33,289 nt of DNA from an uncultured Porphyromonadaceae bacterium (lineage in GTDB: Bacteria > Bacteroidota > Bacteroidia > Bacteroidales > Muribaculaceae): positions 1-33,289 of the forward strand of contig CAMWKV010000006.1 in assembly GCA_947174915.1 (NCBI GenBank), written 5' to 3'. The notes beneath the pieces are model-generated. The model saw nothing but the letters and a program-made list of their open reading frames with translations. It ran no database searches and was not told where the DNA came from. Below, piece after piece: positions 14,083 through 22,736 of this stretch (positions within the stretch are counted from its first letter, which is position 1; every line of letters starts with the position of its first letter). Both the position numbers and the translations under genes were made by a program.

Positions 14083-15057
14083 ATGAAAGGAATTATCACA
14101 GCGTTATCACTTATGGTGGCTGCCTTCAGCCTTTCGGCCGAATCCTATGTGCTTCCGGACAGGCATGCCTCAAACCACGACGCCCTCCTTGCCAATCAAG
14201 GTAACGCCGGCATCATGGTTGAGAACACCACAAAATATCTGGAAGAAATTTTCGCCGAAGAAGAGGAGCCCGAATTTGACATATACACCGAAGGATGGGA
14301 TAGCAAGCGCGTCAACTGCTACGCCAACACCAAAGTACCTTCGCGTGCCACTATTGATGTATCGAAGTTCAGCATGCCCCACCCCGGCTACATCACCTCG
14401 CCCTACGGCTACCGACGCCGCTTCAAGCGCATGCACAAAGGCGTTGACATCAAGCTGAACATCGGTGATACCGTACGCTCGGCATTCGACGGACGCATCC
14501 GCATCATTAACTTCGAGCGCAAAGGCTATGGCAAGTACGTAGTAGTACGTCACACCAACGACCTTGAGACAGTATACGGACACCTGTCAGATTATCTCGT
14601 TGAAGAAGGTCAGTATGTGAAGGCCGGCGATCCTATTGCACTCGGCGGCAACACCGGTCGCTCCACCGGCCCCCACCTCCACTTCGAGACTCGCTACATG
14701 GGTTACGCCATCAACCCATGCGCCATCTTCGACTTTGCCAATCAGACCACCCATACAGATACATACACCTTCGACAAGAACACATACCAGGATGCCCGCA
14801 ACTTCTCTCCCGCGGCCAACACCGAATATGCTAAAGAGTATCTCAAGAAGAACCCCAACAAGCCTTATGTACGCAATTCGAGCGCGACAGCATCATCCGG
14901 CAGCCGCAGTTCATCGTCATCGTACCGCGTGCGCAAGGGCGACAGTCTGAGCAAGATTGCCTCTCGCAACGGCACCACAGTCGCCAAGCTCTGCAAACTC
15001 AACGGTATCACGACCAAGACTAAACTGCAAGTAGGTCAGCGACTAAAGGTGAGATAA
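14083..15057 (+). CDS. Secreted M23 (LytM-type) peptidase with C-terminal LysM domain
   Basis: 324 residues. A signal peptide (about 1-18, ending in FSLSA) leads to a middle region and then a LytM/M23 domain with all zinc-site elements: H118-x3-D122 (HKGVD) and H198-x-H200 (HLHFE). A serine-rich linker (about 265-280) precedes one LysM domain (about 281-324, YRVRKGDSLSKIA ... LQVGQRLKVR) that binds peptidoglycan. It should be an active cell-wall endopeptidase in the periplasm, cutting peptide cross-links during growth or division. Because the zinc ligands are intact, it is not an EnvC-type inactive activator. A terminator follows 40 bases after the stop. Confidence 0.92.
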   Translation: MKGIITALSLMVAAFSLSAESYVLPDRHASNHDALLANQGNAGIMVENTTKYLEEIFAEEEEPEFDIYTEGWDSKRVNCYANTKVPSRATIDVSKFSMPHPGYITSPYGYRRRFKRMHKGVDIKLNIGDTVRSAFDGRIRIINFERKGYGKYVVVRHTNDLETVYGHLSDYLVEEGQYVKAGDPIALGGNTGRSTGPHLHFETRYMGYAINPCAIFDFANQTTHTDTYTFDKNTYQDARNFSPAANTEYAKEYLKKNPNKPYVRNSSATASSGSRSSSSSYRVRKGDSLSKIASRNGTTVAKLCKLNGITTKTKLQVGQRLKVR

Positions 15058-15097
15058 GTAACGTCCGAGCCGCTTATTTTGCAACAAATTATACACT

Positions 15098-15127
15098 ACC
15101 CCTGCTACATTGATTCGTGGCAGGGGT
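15098..15127 (+). terminator. Terminator after the ndk-M23 unit
   Basis: ACCCCTGC (15098-15105) pairs with GCAGGGGT (15120-15127). The stem extends inward by three more pairs, including one G-T pair, and leaves an 8-base loop. It is followed by the AT-rich GATTTATATAAT. Confidence 0.75.
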
Positions 15128-15230
15128 GATTTATATAATGCCCACCCACAAAAAGCACTCCGAGGGAGATGGCTTTATCGTAGAGATTCAGTCGATTAGT
15201 ATTTTTTAACCGAGATTAATTGAGCTCAAT

Positions 15231-15262
15231 TTTCCCCGCTTGGGAAATAATGGTTAACTTTG
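15231..15262 (+). promoter_or_regulatory. Promoter for the hpt-adk operon
   Basis: The -7 box TAACTTTG (15255-15262) is exact. At a spacing of 20 bases the -33 box is TTTC (15231-15234), one mismatch. The leader to the hpt ATG is about 20 bases. Confidence 0.7.
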
Positions 15263-15287
15263 TACAATTTATTACAAAAGATAAATA

Positions 15288-15830
15288 ATGAAAGAAGTGA
15301 CGTACGAAGGTCTGACCTTCCGACCTTATATATCCAAAGAACAGATTCAGGCTCGCGTAGCAGAGCTTGGAGAGGAAATCAAGCGCGATTGCGCAGACAA
15401 AGTGCCCTTGTTTGTGTGCGTACTCAACGGTGCATTTCCTTTTGCAAGCGACCTCTTCCGCGCCGTTGAAGACATTGACGCCGAGATTGCCTTTATCCGC
15501 CTCAAAAGCTACGAAGGGACATCAAGCACAGGTACTGTGAAAGAAGTTCTCGGCCTGAATGATGACATTGAGGGTCGTACACTCATCGTCGTAGAGGATA
15601 TCGTTGATACCGGCAACACTATCTACCGCCTCGTCAATGACCTCAAGAAGAAGAACCCGGCCGACGTAAAAATCGCTACACTTCTTTTCAAGCCCGAAGC
15701 ACTGCAGTGCGACGTTAAACCCGACTATGTAGGCTTCAGCATCCCCAAGAAATTCATTATCGGTTACGGCCTTGACCTTAACGAAAAAGCACGTAATCTT
15801 AACGATATATACATCCTTAAAGAGGACTAA
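15288..15830 (+). CDS. hpt: Hypoxanthine phosphoribosyltransferase
   Basis: A 180-residue type I phosphoribosyltransferase that salvages hypoxanthine (and often guanine) with PRPP. The PRPP-binding signature [11 protein letters not shown] is at about 101-111 (E103, D104). The flexible-loop region [11 protein letters not shown] and the C-terminal [17 protein letters not shown], which contacts the purine, are also present. Length is normal. The adk gene starts 9 bases after the stop, so the two purine genes are cotranscribed. Confidence 0.93.
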   Translation: MKEVTYEGLTFRPYISKEQIQARVAELGEEIKRDCADKVPLFVCVLNGAFPFASDLFRAVEDIDAEIAFIRLKSYEGTSSTGTVKEVLGLNDDIEGRTLIVVEDIVDTGNTIYRLVNDLKKKNPADVKIATLLFKPEALQCDVKPDYVGFSIPKKFIIGYGLDLNEKARNLNDIYILKED

Positions 15831-15839
15831 TCTCAAAAA

Positions 15840-16421
15840 ATGAATATAGTTATTTTTGGAGCTCCCGGCAGTGGCAAAGGGACTCAGAGCGAGCGCATTA
15901 TCGAACGCTATGGTCTTCATCACATCTCTACCGGCGAAGTGCTCCGCGACCACATCGCCCGCGGCACACACCTCGGTCAAGTAGCGAACACATTCATATC
16001 GCAGGGCATGCTCATCCCCGATGAACTGATGCTGGATGTTCTTGCCGACATTTTCCGTCAGAATCCCGAATACGCCAAGGAAGGCGTTATCTTCGACGGT
16101 TTCCCCCGCACCATCGCTCAGGCAGAAGCACTGTCCAAGCTCCTCGCGGCCTATAATACTGATGTTCACGCTGTTGTAGGTCTGGATGTAGATGAAGATG
16201 AACTCGTACGACGCATGCTCGAACGTGGCAAGTCCAGCGGTCGCAGCGACGACAATATAGACACCATCAAGAAGCGTCTCGACGTGTACCATCGCCAGAC
16301 ATCCCCCCTGCGCGACTACTACAACAAGAAAGGCAACTTCCACGCTATCAACGGCAACGGTACCCTTGACCGCATCTTCAATGACATTGCTGTTGTTCTC
16401 GACGAACAGAAGAATAAGTAA
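15840..16421 (+). CDS. adk: Adenylate kinase
   Basis: A 193-residue kinase that interconverts AMP, ADP and ATP. The P-loop GAPGSGKGT is at 7-15, ISTGEVLRDH binds AMP, FDGFPRT is the central motif, and RGKSSGRSDDN forms the LID. The LID is the short form without the four-cysteine zinc site, as usual in Bacteroidales and in eukaryotic cytosolic enzymes. It lies between hpt and an acyl-CoA synthetase with gaps of 9 bases on both sides. Confidence 0.95.
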   Translation: MNIVIFGAPGSGKGTQSERIIERYGLHHISTGEVLRDHIARGTHLGQVANTFISQGMLIPDELMLDVLADIFRQNPEYAKEGVIFDGFPRTIAQAEALSKLLAAYNTDVHAVVGLDVDEDELVRRMLERGKSSGRSDDNIDTIKKRLDVYHRQTSPLRDYYNKKGNFHAINGNGTLDRIFNDIAVVLDEQKNK

Positions 16422-16430
16422 TATAGCGCA

Positions 16431-18167
16431 ATGTATAAGTTCGAAGACGCATACGAAAAAGCGCCATACAACGACTTGCTGCAAATATACCAGCAAAGTT
16501 TCATCGATAGCTTCCCTCTGCCCGCACTCACCGACTATGTGAACGGAAAGACAATAACCTACGGTGATATGGCCCGTCGTATAGCCCGCCTTCATCTGTT
16601 CTTTGAACTCTGCGGTATCCGCCCCGGTGACAAGATTGCCCTCCTCGGCACCAACAGACCGAACTGGGTGATAACGTTCATGGCAACAATCACCTACGGA
16701 GCGACTATCGTCCCTATTCTGAGCGATTTCAATCCGACAGATGCGCAGCACATCGTATCACATTCGGACGCTGTGCTACTCTTCGTGTCCGACAATATCT
16801 TCTCGCACCTGGACTTCGATGCTATGCCCGAACTGCGGGCTGTAATTTCGCTCGATTCACGCACTGTTATCGCCGAACGAGCTCCACTTACAACTCCTAC
16901 CGGGCGTCGACCGACCTCACACAAAGGCCTGGTGTCAAGCCTTACACGACACTTCCACAAGCGTTACCCTAACGGATTCTCGTCAACAGATATTCGTTAC
17001 TCGCACTTCGACGGAGACTCCGTCGCTGTAATCAACTACACCTCAGGTACCACCGGCTACTCAAAAGGCGTCATGCTCACGCTCGACAACCTCCGAGGCA
17101 ACGTAGTATTCGGCATCCGTTCCAAGCTGCACTATCAAAGCTCGCGCTGTCTATCGTTCCTGCCCCTGGCACACACCTACGGCTGTACTTTCGACATGCT
17201 GGTACCACTGTCGGTGGGTGCGCATGTTACACTATTGGGCAAGACTCCCACTCCCATGCTTCTCTTGAAGGCCATGAGACAGGTGCGACCCTCGCTCATC
17301 GTATGCGTACCGCTCATTCTGGAGAAGATATACCGCAAAGTCGTCGTACCGATGATTACGAAGAAACCCATCCGCTGGGTTCTTGCCGTGCCGGGACTCG
17401 ACAAAGCAGTCTACAGCATAATCCGTAAAAAGCTGGTAGATGCCTTCGGCGGACAGTTCGAAGAAGTTATTGTAGGCGGAGCACCTCTCAACCCCGAGGT
17501 AGAGAGTTTCCTCGAGACGATAAAATTCCCCTTCACCGTAGGCTACGGTATGACCGAGTGCGGTCCACTCATCAGCTATTCACCATGGCGACGCTTTGAA
17601 CCCGGCACTACGGGTCGTGTCCTCAGAGGCATCATGGAGGCCAAGATTCTCGTGGACTCTACTCTCCCCGTTGTCGACGGACACCCTCAGGGAGAGATTA
17701 TGGTTCGCGGCCTGAACGTGATGAAAGGCTACTACAAGAATCCTGACGCTACCCTCGCAGCTCTCGAAGAGGATGGTTGGCTTCATACAGGCGACATGGG
17801 CTGGCTGAGCGAACCGAACAATCGCACCATCCACATCCGTGGCCGTTACAAGACGATGATTCTTTCGTCCAATGGACAGAATATCTACCCCGAAGAGATT
17901 GAAGCCAAGATGAATAACATGCCCTACGTCAATGAGTGTCTCGTCATTGAGCGCAGCGGTCATCTTGTGGCGCTCTGTCATCCGGATGCAGATCAGGTGA
18001 CTCGTGACGGCCTTGACGACGAAGCTCTCAAGGCAGCCATGCTCGATAATCTGTCAGCACTCAATGCTCTCGTAGCTCCCTACGAGCGAGTGCAGGATAT
18101 CGAGATAATGCCTGAGGAATTCGAAAAGACGCCCAAACGCTCCATTCGCCGCTTCCGCTATAAGTAA
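16431..18167 (+). CDS. AMP-binding long-chain acyl-CoA synthetase
   Basis: A 578-residue adenylate-forming enzyme expected to activate a fatty acid as acyl-AMP and then acyl-CoA. The phosphate loop YTSGTTGYSKG is at 203-213, the A5 motif YGMTECGP at 372-379, A7 HTGDMGW with D455, and A8 RGRYKTMILSSNGQNIYPEEIE supplies the hinge. The C-terminal lysine/arginine-rich end (EKTPKRSIRRF) holds the likely catalytic lysine. The form is like bacterial FadD/long-chain synthetases without a carrier domain. It is the last gene of the hpt-adk operon and is followed at once by a terminator whose stem begins inside its stop codon. The exact substrate is unknown. Phospholipid turnover is more likely than beta-oxidation, for which no genes are nearby. 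Confidence 0.88.
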   Translation: MYKFEDAYEKAPYNDLLQIYQQSFIDSFPLPALTDYVNGKTITYGDMARRIARLHLFFELCGIRPGDKIALLGTNRPNWVITFMATITYGATIVPILSDFNPTDAQHIVSHSDAVLLFVSDNIFSHLDFDAMPELRAVISLDSRTVIAERAPLTTPTGRRPTSHKGLVSSLTRHFHKRYPNGFSSTDIRYSHFDGDSVAVINYTSGTTGYSKGVMLTLDNLRGNVVFGIRSKLHYQSSRCLSFLPLAHTYGCTFDMLVPLSVGAHVTLLGKTPTPMLLLKAMRQVRPSLIVCVPLILEKIYRKVVVPMITKKPIRWVLAVPGLDKAVYSIIRKKLVDAFGGQFEEVIVGGAPLNPEVESFLETIKFPFTVGYGMTECGPLISYSPWRRFEPGTTGRVLRGIMEAKILVDSTLPVVDGHPQGEIMVRGLNVMKGYYKNPDATLAALEEDGWLHTGDMGWLSEPNNRTIHIRGRYKTMILSSNGQNIYPEEIEAKMNNMPYVNECLVIERSGHLVALCHPDADQVTRDGLDDEALKAAMLDNLSALNALVAPYERVQDIEIMPEEFEKTPKRSIRRFRYK

Positions 18168-18203
18168 TTATTGTCCGCTAAAACATTCTAGCGGACAATA
18201 ATT
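18166..18203 (+). terminator. Terminator of the hpt-adk-acyl-CoA synthetase operon
   Basis: A perfect 15-bp stem (18166-18180 with 18189-18203, core TTATTGTCCGCTA) with an 8-base loop. The stem includes the last two bases of the stop codon. Its end is AT-rich. Confidence 0.88.
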
Positions 18204-18299
18204 GATTAATAATAGATGGTTCGACCAAGATTAAGAACACAACATCAAAACTCATACTTGCATTTTAACTAGGTATAGTTCTCGTATCATATAAAACAA

Positions 18300-18347
18300 T
18301 GTCGTACGAGGTGGGATACTACCTTAAGTAATCCGCCTCATACGACA
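18300..18347 (-). terminator. Terminator of the RND efflux operon
   Basis: TGTCGTACGAGG pairs with CCTCATACGACA with one mismatch. The loop is long and partly paired. Read on the minus strand the hairpin is followed by TTGTTTTATAT, a T-rich tract. It lies 10 bases past the pump gene stop and faces the terminator at 18166-18203. Confidence 0.8.
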
Positions 18348-18357
18348 CTTTTTAAAT

Positions 18358-21300
18358 CTAACCCTTGTGGGTATTGTCGGGCTTAAGTTTTATACTATCA
18401 GAGCTATTGCTAGCTGAATCGGCTTGAGTGAAGGTTGCTGAGTCGTCCGAGGAGGTAGCAGCCGTAGACGCGGGAGCGGTATAGGCAAACATCTTGCTGA
18501 GGTAGCGTTCGCGGAATTTTTGGAAGAGTTCCCAGAAACTCGGAACGAAGAGCGTGCCAAGTACAGCATTTACCGCCATGCCGAATACTACTGCCGTACC
18601 GAGGGAAATACGGCTTGCCGCACCGGCGCCTGTGGCAAAGAGCATAGGCATCACACCGAAGACGAATGCCAGTGCCGTCATCAGAATAGGACGGAGGCGG
18701 ACATTACCGGCATTCTCGGCGGCTTCGCGTATAGGCTGGCCGGCTTTGCGATAGTCCATGGCGTACTCAACAATAAGGATTGCGTTCTTCGCGGCCATAC
18801 CGAGCAGCAGGATAATACCGATCTGAGTATATATACTGATGCTCTGGCTCAGGAACATACATCCAAGTACGGTGCCGAGGATAGCTGTCGGCGTGGTGAT
18901 GACTACGGCAAGCGGGTCGGTCCACGATTCGTACTGAGCGGCGAGCACGAGTATGGTGATGATGATGGCGAACAGGAGCGTCATACCGATGGTGGTGCCA
19001 CTCTGCGTCTCTTGCAGAGCCTCGCCGGTCCAGGCATAGCTATAGTTGTTGCCCACGGTCTTGTTCATGATTTCCTCCATGGCTTTGATACCTGCGGAGG
19101 AGCTCACATTGGCGGCAACAGTACCCGTCACCGCTGCGGTGGTGTACATGTTGTAGCGGCTTATTGAGGGCGTACCCATAGTCTCCTCAACCTTGGCGAA
19201 AGAGGCAAACGGTACCATATCGCCGGTAGCATTGCGCACTGCCAGGGACAGCACACCCTCTGCTCTACTGCGTGAGGCGGCGTCGCCACTGACAAGGACT
19301 TCGTAGGTGCGGCCGAACTTGACGAAGTCGTTCACATAGTCCTCGCCCATGAAGACCGAAAGTGAGCCATAGACATCCTCGAGGGAGAGGCCGAACATCT
19401 TCACTTTGTCGCGATCTATCTTGATAGAGTACTGAGGTACAGAACCCTGATAGAGCGATGTTACCTGCTTGAGTTCGGGATATTCTGCGGCTGCTGCCTG
19501 AATCTGGCTCACTACATCGGCGAGTTGTGCCGCACCGAGGTTGTTGATATCGAGTACCTGCATTTCCAGACCGGATGTCATGCCGAGACCCGGGATAGCG
19601 GGAGGATTCACAGAGAAGATGATAGGTTCCTGATAGGCGGCCGCGAGACGGTCGACTTCGGCGATGACGCCATCGACACTGTTTTTCTTGCCCTTGCGGT
19701 CCTTCCAGGGTTTGAGTACGACGAATAGCGATGCATTGTTCGATGTCGAGCCACCGCCCATCATGGACATGCCGGATATAGATATAACGTCCTTGACCTG
19801 AGGCAATTTTTTAACCTGTGCGCTCAGTGACGACACTATACTGTCGGTGCGTTCAAGTGATGCGCCGGTAGGCAACTGTATGGAGGTCATGAAGTAGCCC
19901 ATATCTTCCTGAGGAACATAGCTGGCAGGCCAGCGCATGAAACCGAAGAACGCAGCACCGCAGATGAGAAAGAAGATAATCATCGCCATTACAGGACGGC
20001 GCAGGAGGCGTCCAACGGTACTGTTGTAGAGACGGCGCACGGATTCAAAGGTCTTGTTGAACCAGCGATAGAGGAAGAAGCTCGGCTGGCCGGTGTTAGG
20101 ACGCAGGAAGAGCGCGCACATGGCCGGTGTAAAGGTGAGGGCGTTGAAACCCGAGAAGGCCGTCGATACAGCGATGGTGAGAGCGAACTGCTTGTAGAGC
20201 TCGCCGGTGATACCGGAGATAAAGGCTGTAGGAATGAATACGGACAGGAGCACGAGGACTTCGCCGACAACAGGGCCGGTAAGCTCGTCCATGGCTTGCT
20301 CGGCAGCCTGAGTAGGAGTCACGCCGCCCTTATTCAGTATTCGCGTACAGTCTTCCACCACCACTATGGCGTCATCTACCACTATCGCAATAGCGAGCAC
20401 GAGACCGAAGAGGGTCAGTGTATTAAGCGTGAATCCCATCACTTTCATCACTGCGAAGGTAGCGATGAGCGAAACAGGGATGGTGAGCATAGGGATAATC
20501 ACCGCGCGCCAGTTTTGCAGGAAGAGCAGGATGACGAGCATCACGATAAGCGTCGTCTCCAGGAAAGTCACGAGCAGGTCGTCAATAGATGCTGACACGA
20601 AGTCGGTGGTATCGAGGATGATACGGTAGTTGACACCATCGGGGAAGTACTGCTGCAGGTCGTTCATCTTGGCCTTGACAGCCTTTGCCACCTTCATGGC
20701 ATTGGCGCCGGGGAGCTGATACACACCTATCAGGCCGGCCTGTTCGCCGGATACGTGCGATATTGTGGAGTAGCTGTCGCTGCCGAGGTCGACACGTGCA
20801 ATGTCGCGGAGGCGGAGGATACCGCCGTCTGGGTCGGTGCGGATGATGATATTCTCGAATTCGGACACCTCGGAGAGCTGGCCGGTGGCAGTAAGGGTGT
20901 ATTCGAACTGTTCGTCACCATTGGTAGGAGGTGTGCCGACAGAACCGGCAGAAACCTCAATGTTTTGGTTTGCGATAGCCTGACTGACATCCGACGGAGT
21001 GACACCACGTACACGCATCAGCTCGGGGTCGAGCCACACACGCATGCTATAGTTGCCGGAGCCGAATGCTCCTACCTGGCCGACGCCGTCGATGCGCGAC
21101 AGTTCCTCTACGATGTTAAGCTGTGCATAGTTGGTGAGATATAGTCCGTCGTAGCGTGCGGGGTCGTCGCTCTCGATAGCCATGAACATGATGATATCCG
21201 ACGAGCGGGACATCACATCCACACCCTGCTGCTGCACCACATTGGGCAGACGGGGCTCGGCGCGCGACACGCGATTCTGAACTTTCACGGTAGCCATATC

Positions 21301-21603
21301 GAGGTCCGTACCGTTTTCGAAGGTAATCTCGAGGGAGTAGGAGCCGTCCGAACCGCTGGTCGAACTCATATACATCATGCCCTCGACACCGTTGACCTGT
21401 TCCTCGATGGGAACGCCAACGGTCTCAGCGACGGTCTTGGCATCAGCACCAGGATAGCTGGCCGATACGAAGACTGTGGGCGGTGTGATGTCGGGATATT
21501 GCGCTACCGGAAGTGTTTTCACAGTAAGCAATCCCGCCAGTATCATCAATATCGCCAGCACTGTGGCGAAGATGGGGCGTTTGATAAAGAATCTGCTGAA
21601 CAT
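18358..21603 (-). CDS. RND multidrug efflux pump, inner-membrane permease (HAE1 family, AcrB-like)
   Basis: A 1081-residue proton-driven exporter. It opens with the typical MFSRFFIKRPIFATVLAI and has twelve expected membrane segments with two large periplasmic loops. The proton-relay residues are intact: D410 and D411 in VVDDAIVVVED (membrane segment 4) and K939 in AAKNAILIVEYA (segment 10). This marks it as HAE1 (drug/hydrophobe) rather than metal type. A hydrophilic Ser/Thr/Asp-rich tail of about 40 residues extends past the last helix. The gene is 12 bases after the adaptor gene and ends at a terminator, so it is the last member of an operon. Substrates cannot be told from sequence. Confidence 0.95.
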   Translation of the reverse strand: MFSRFFIKRPIFATVLAILMILAGLLTVKTLPVAQYPDITPPTVFVSASYPGADAKTVAETVGVPIEEQVNGVEGMMYMSSTSGSDGSYSLEITFENGTDLDMATVKVQNRVSRAEPRLPNVVQQQGVDVMSRSSDIIMFMAIESDDPARYDGLYLTNYAQLNIVEELSRIDGVGQVGAFGSGNYSMRVWLDPELMRVRGVTPSDVSQAIANQNIEVSAGSVGTPPTNGDEQFEYTLTATGQLSEVSEFENIIIRTDPDGGILRLRDIARVDLGSDSYSTISHVSGEQAGLIGVYQLPGANAMKVAKAVKAKMNDLQQYFPDGVNYRIILDTTDFVSASIDDLLVTFLETTLIVMLVILLFLQNWRAVIIPMLTIPVSLIATFAVMKVMGFTLNTLTLFGLVLAIAIVVDDAIVVVEDCTRILNKGGVTPTQAAEQAMDELTGPVVGEVLVLLSVFIPTAFISGITGELYKQFALTIAVSTAFSGFNALTFTPAMCALFLRPNTGQPSFFLYRWFNKTFESVRRLYNSTVGRLLRRPVMAMIIFFLICGAAFFGFMRWPASYVPQEDMGYFMTSIQLPTGASLERTDSIVSSLSAQVKKLPQVKDVISISGMSMMGGGSTSNNASLFVVLKPWKDRKGKKNSVDGVIAEVDRLAAAYQEPIIFSVNPPAIPGLGMTSGLEMQVLDINNLGAAQLADVVSQIQAAAAEYPELKQVTSLYQGSVPQYSIKIDRDKVKMFGLSLEDVYGSLSVFMGEDYVNDFVKFGRTYEVLVSGDAASRSRAEGVLSLAVRNATGDMVPFASFAKVEETMGTPSISRYNMYTTAAVTGTVAANVSSSAGIKAMEEIMNKTVGNNYSYAWTGEALQETQSGTTIGMTLLFAIIITILVLAAQYESWTDPLAVVITTPTAILGTVLGCMFLSQSISIYTQIGIILLLGMAAKNAILIVEYAMDYRKAGQPIREAAENAGNVRLRPILMTALAFVFGVMPMLFATGAGAASRISLGTAVVFGMAVNAVLGTLFVPSFWELFQKFRERYLSKMFAYTAPASTAATSSDDSATFTQADSASNSSDSIKLKPDNTHKG

Positions 21604-21615
21604 GATCGTGCGGGA

Positions 21616-22725
21616 TTATTGTTTGACAACCGGTTTGACAGTGATACCGTTGCGTACCTTCAAGAGCGCCTTGGTCACGTACTTGTCCTTGTCGGAGAGA
21701 CCTTTGGTGACGATGCGCATGGAGTCATTGGCGAGCGGCCCTATGGTGATAGGTGTATAGACTACCTTATTGCTATCATTGACTACATAGACATATTTGC
21801 CAAGCTGGTCGGTAGAGATTGCAGCGTCGCGGATGATGATTGCATGTGGGTCAGTACCTGTCGGCAGGTCTACTGATACGAACATACCGCTGCGAAGTTC
21901 GCCATAAGGATTCTCTATACGGCCCTGCAGTTCGAGCGTACCTGTGGAGGTATTCACCTTAGGTGCCATATAGGTAAGTGATGCAGTATACTCGTGAGCC
22001 AGAGTATCGGAAAAAGATACGGGAATCTTGTGGTAGTCCATGCCGTTCTTCTCGAGGTTGACAAGCAGATTCGATAGTGCGCCGGCATCATCGATGGCGA
22101 AGGTAGCGTTCATCGAGGCATCGTCGTAAAGTGTAGCCAGAGTGACGGGTGCTCCTTCACCGCCGACATAAGCACCCACGCTGAAATTGCATTTCGACAT
22201 ATGTCCGTCGTATGGTGCACGCACGGTGCAGTACGACAGCTGCGTCTGAGCTGTCTGAAGGGCGGCCTGAGCTGACTTAACGCTCGCTTTGGCTTCCTCA
22301 AGGGTATTGAGACCCTGCTCTACTTCCATGCGGCTCACCGCATCGGTCTTGAGTGCCTCTTTGAGTGCCTCATATCTTGTCTGAGCATACTCAAGGGTAG
22401 ACTTGGCGGATGCGAGATTGCTCTGCGCCTGCTGTACGGCGTCCCGATAGTTGCCGGATTCGATTGTAAAGAGCACATCACCTTTGTGGACAAATTGTCC
22501 GTTGGTATACAACTGTCCTGTAAGGTAGCCGTTGACGCGCGCCACGAGGGGCACCTCGTTATCTGCTCCTAAAGTGCCCGGATATGACTGATATAAGGTG
22601 AGGGAGTCCACTACGGGATATGCTACATCGACAGGAAATGTTTCTGCAGTATGTGTTTCTTTGTGGCTACAAGCACTGATAAATACGACGGCTGCACCGA
22701 AAGCAGCAAAAGTAAGAGTTTTCAT
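21616..22725 (-). CDS. RND efflux periplasmic adaptor lipoprotein (AcrA-like)
   Basis: 369 residues. The signal peptide ends in a lipobox ISAC with C19, so the protein should be lipid-anchored in the inner membrane. The order is that of membrane fusion proteins: a lipoyl half (EVPLVARVNGYL), an alpha-helical hairpin rich in Ala/Gln/Glu (about 93-165), the second lipoyl half (YCTVRAPYDGHM), and beta-barrel and membrane-proximal domains. It bridges the pump to the outer-membrane channel. It starts 11 bases after the outer-membrane factor stop and precedes the pump by 12 bases. Confidence 0.93.
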   Translation of the reverse strand: MKTLTFAAFGAAVVFISACSHKETHTAETFPVDVAYPVVDSLTLYQSYPGTLGADNEVPLVARVNGYLTGQLYTNGQFVHKGDVLFTIESGNYRDAVQQAQSNLASAKSTLEYAQTRYEALKEALKTDAVSRMEVEQGLNTLEEAKASVKSAQAALQTAQTQLSYCTVRAPYDGHMSKCNFSVGAYVGGEGAPVTLATLYDDASMNATFAIDDAGALSNLLVNLEKNGMDYHKIPVSFSDTLAHEYTASLTYMAPKVNTSTGTLELQGRIENPYGELRSGMFVSVDLPTGTDPHAIIIRDAAISTDQLGKYVYVVNDSNKVVYTPITIGPLANDSMRIVTKGLSDKDKYVTKALLKVRNGITVKPVVKQ

Positions 22726-22736
22726 GTCTTTAATGT

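Noticed and set aside
15522-16751. A 409-codon open frame on the minus strand opposite hpt, adk and the start of the acyl-CoA synthetase gene.
   Set aside because: It lies fully antisense to three well-recognised genes, has a composition typical of reversed codons and matches no family I know. It is a shadow frame.
18204-18299. Possible small RNA or gene between the two facing terminators.
   Set aside because: About 100 AT-rich bases with no ORF, promoter box or stable structure that I can see.
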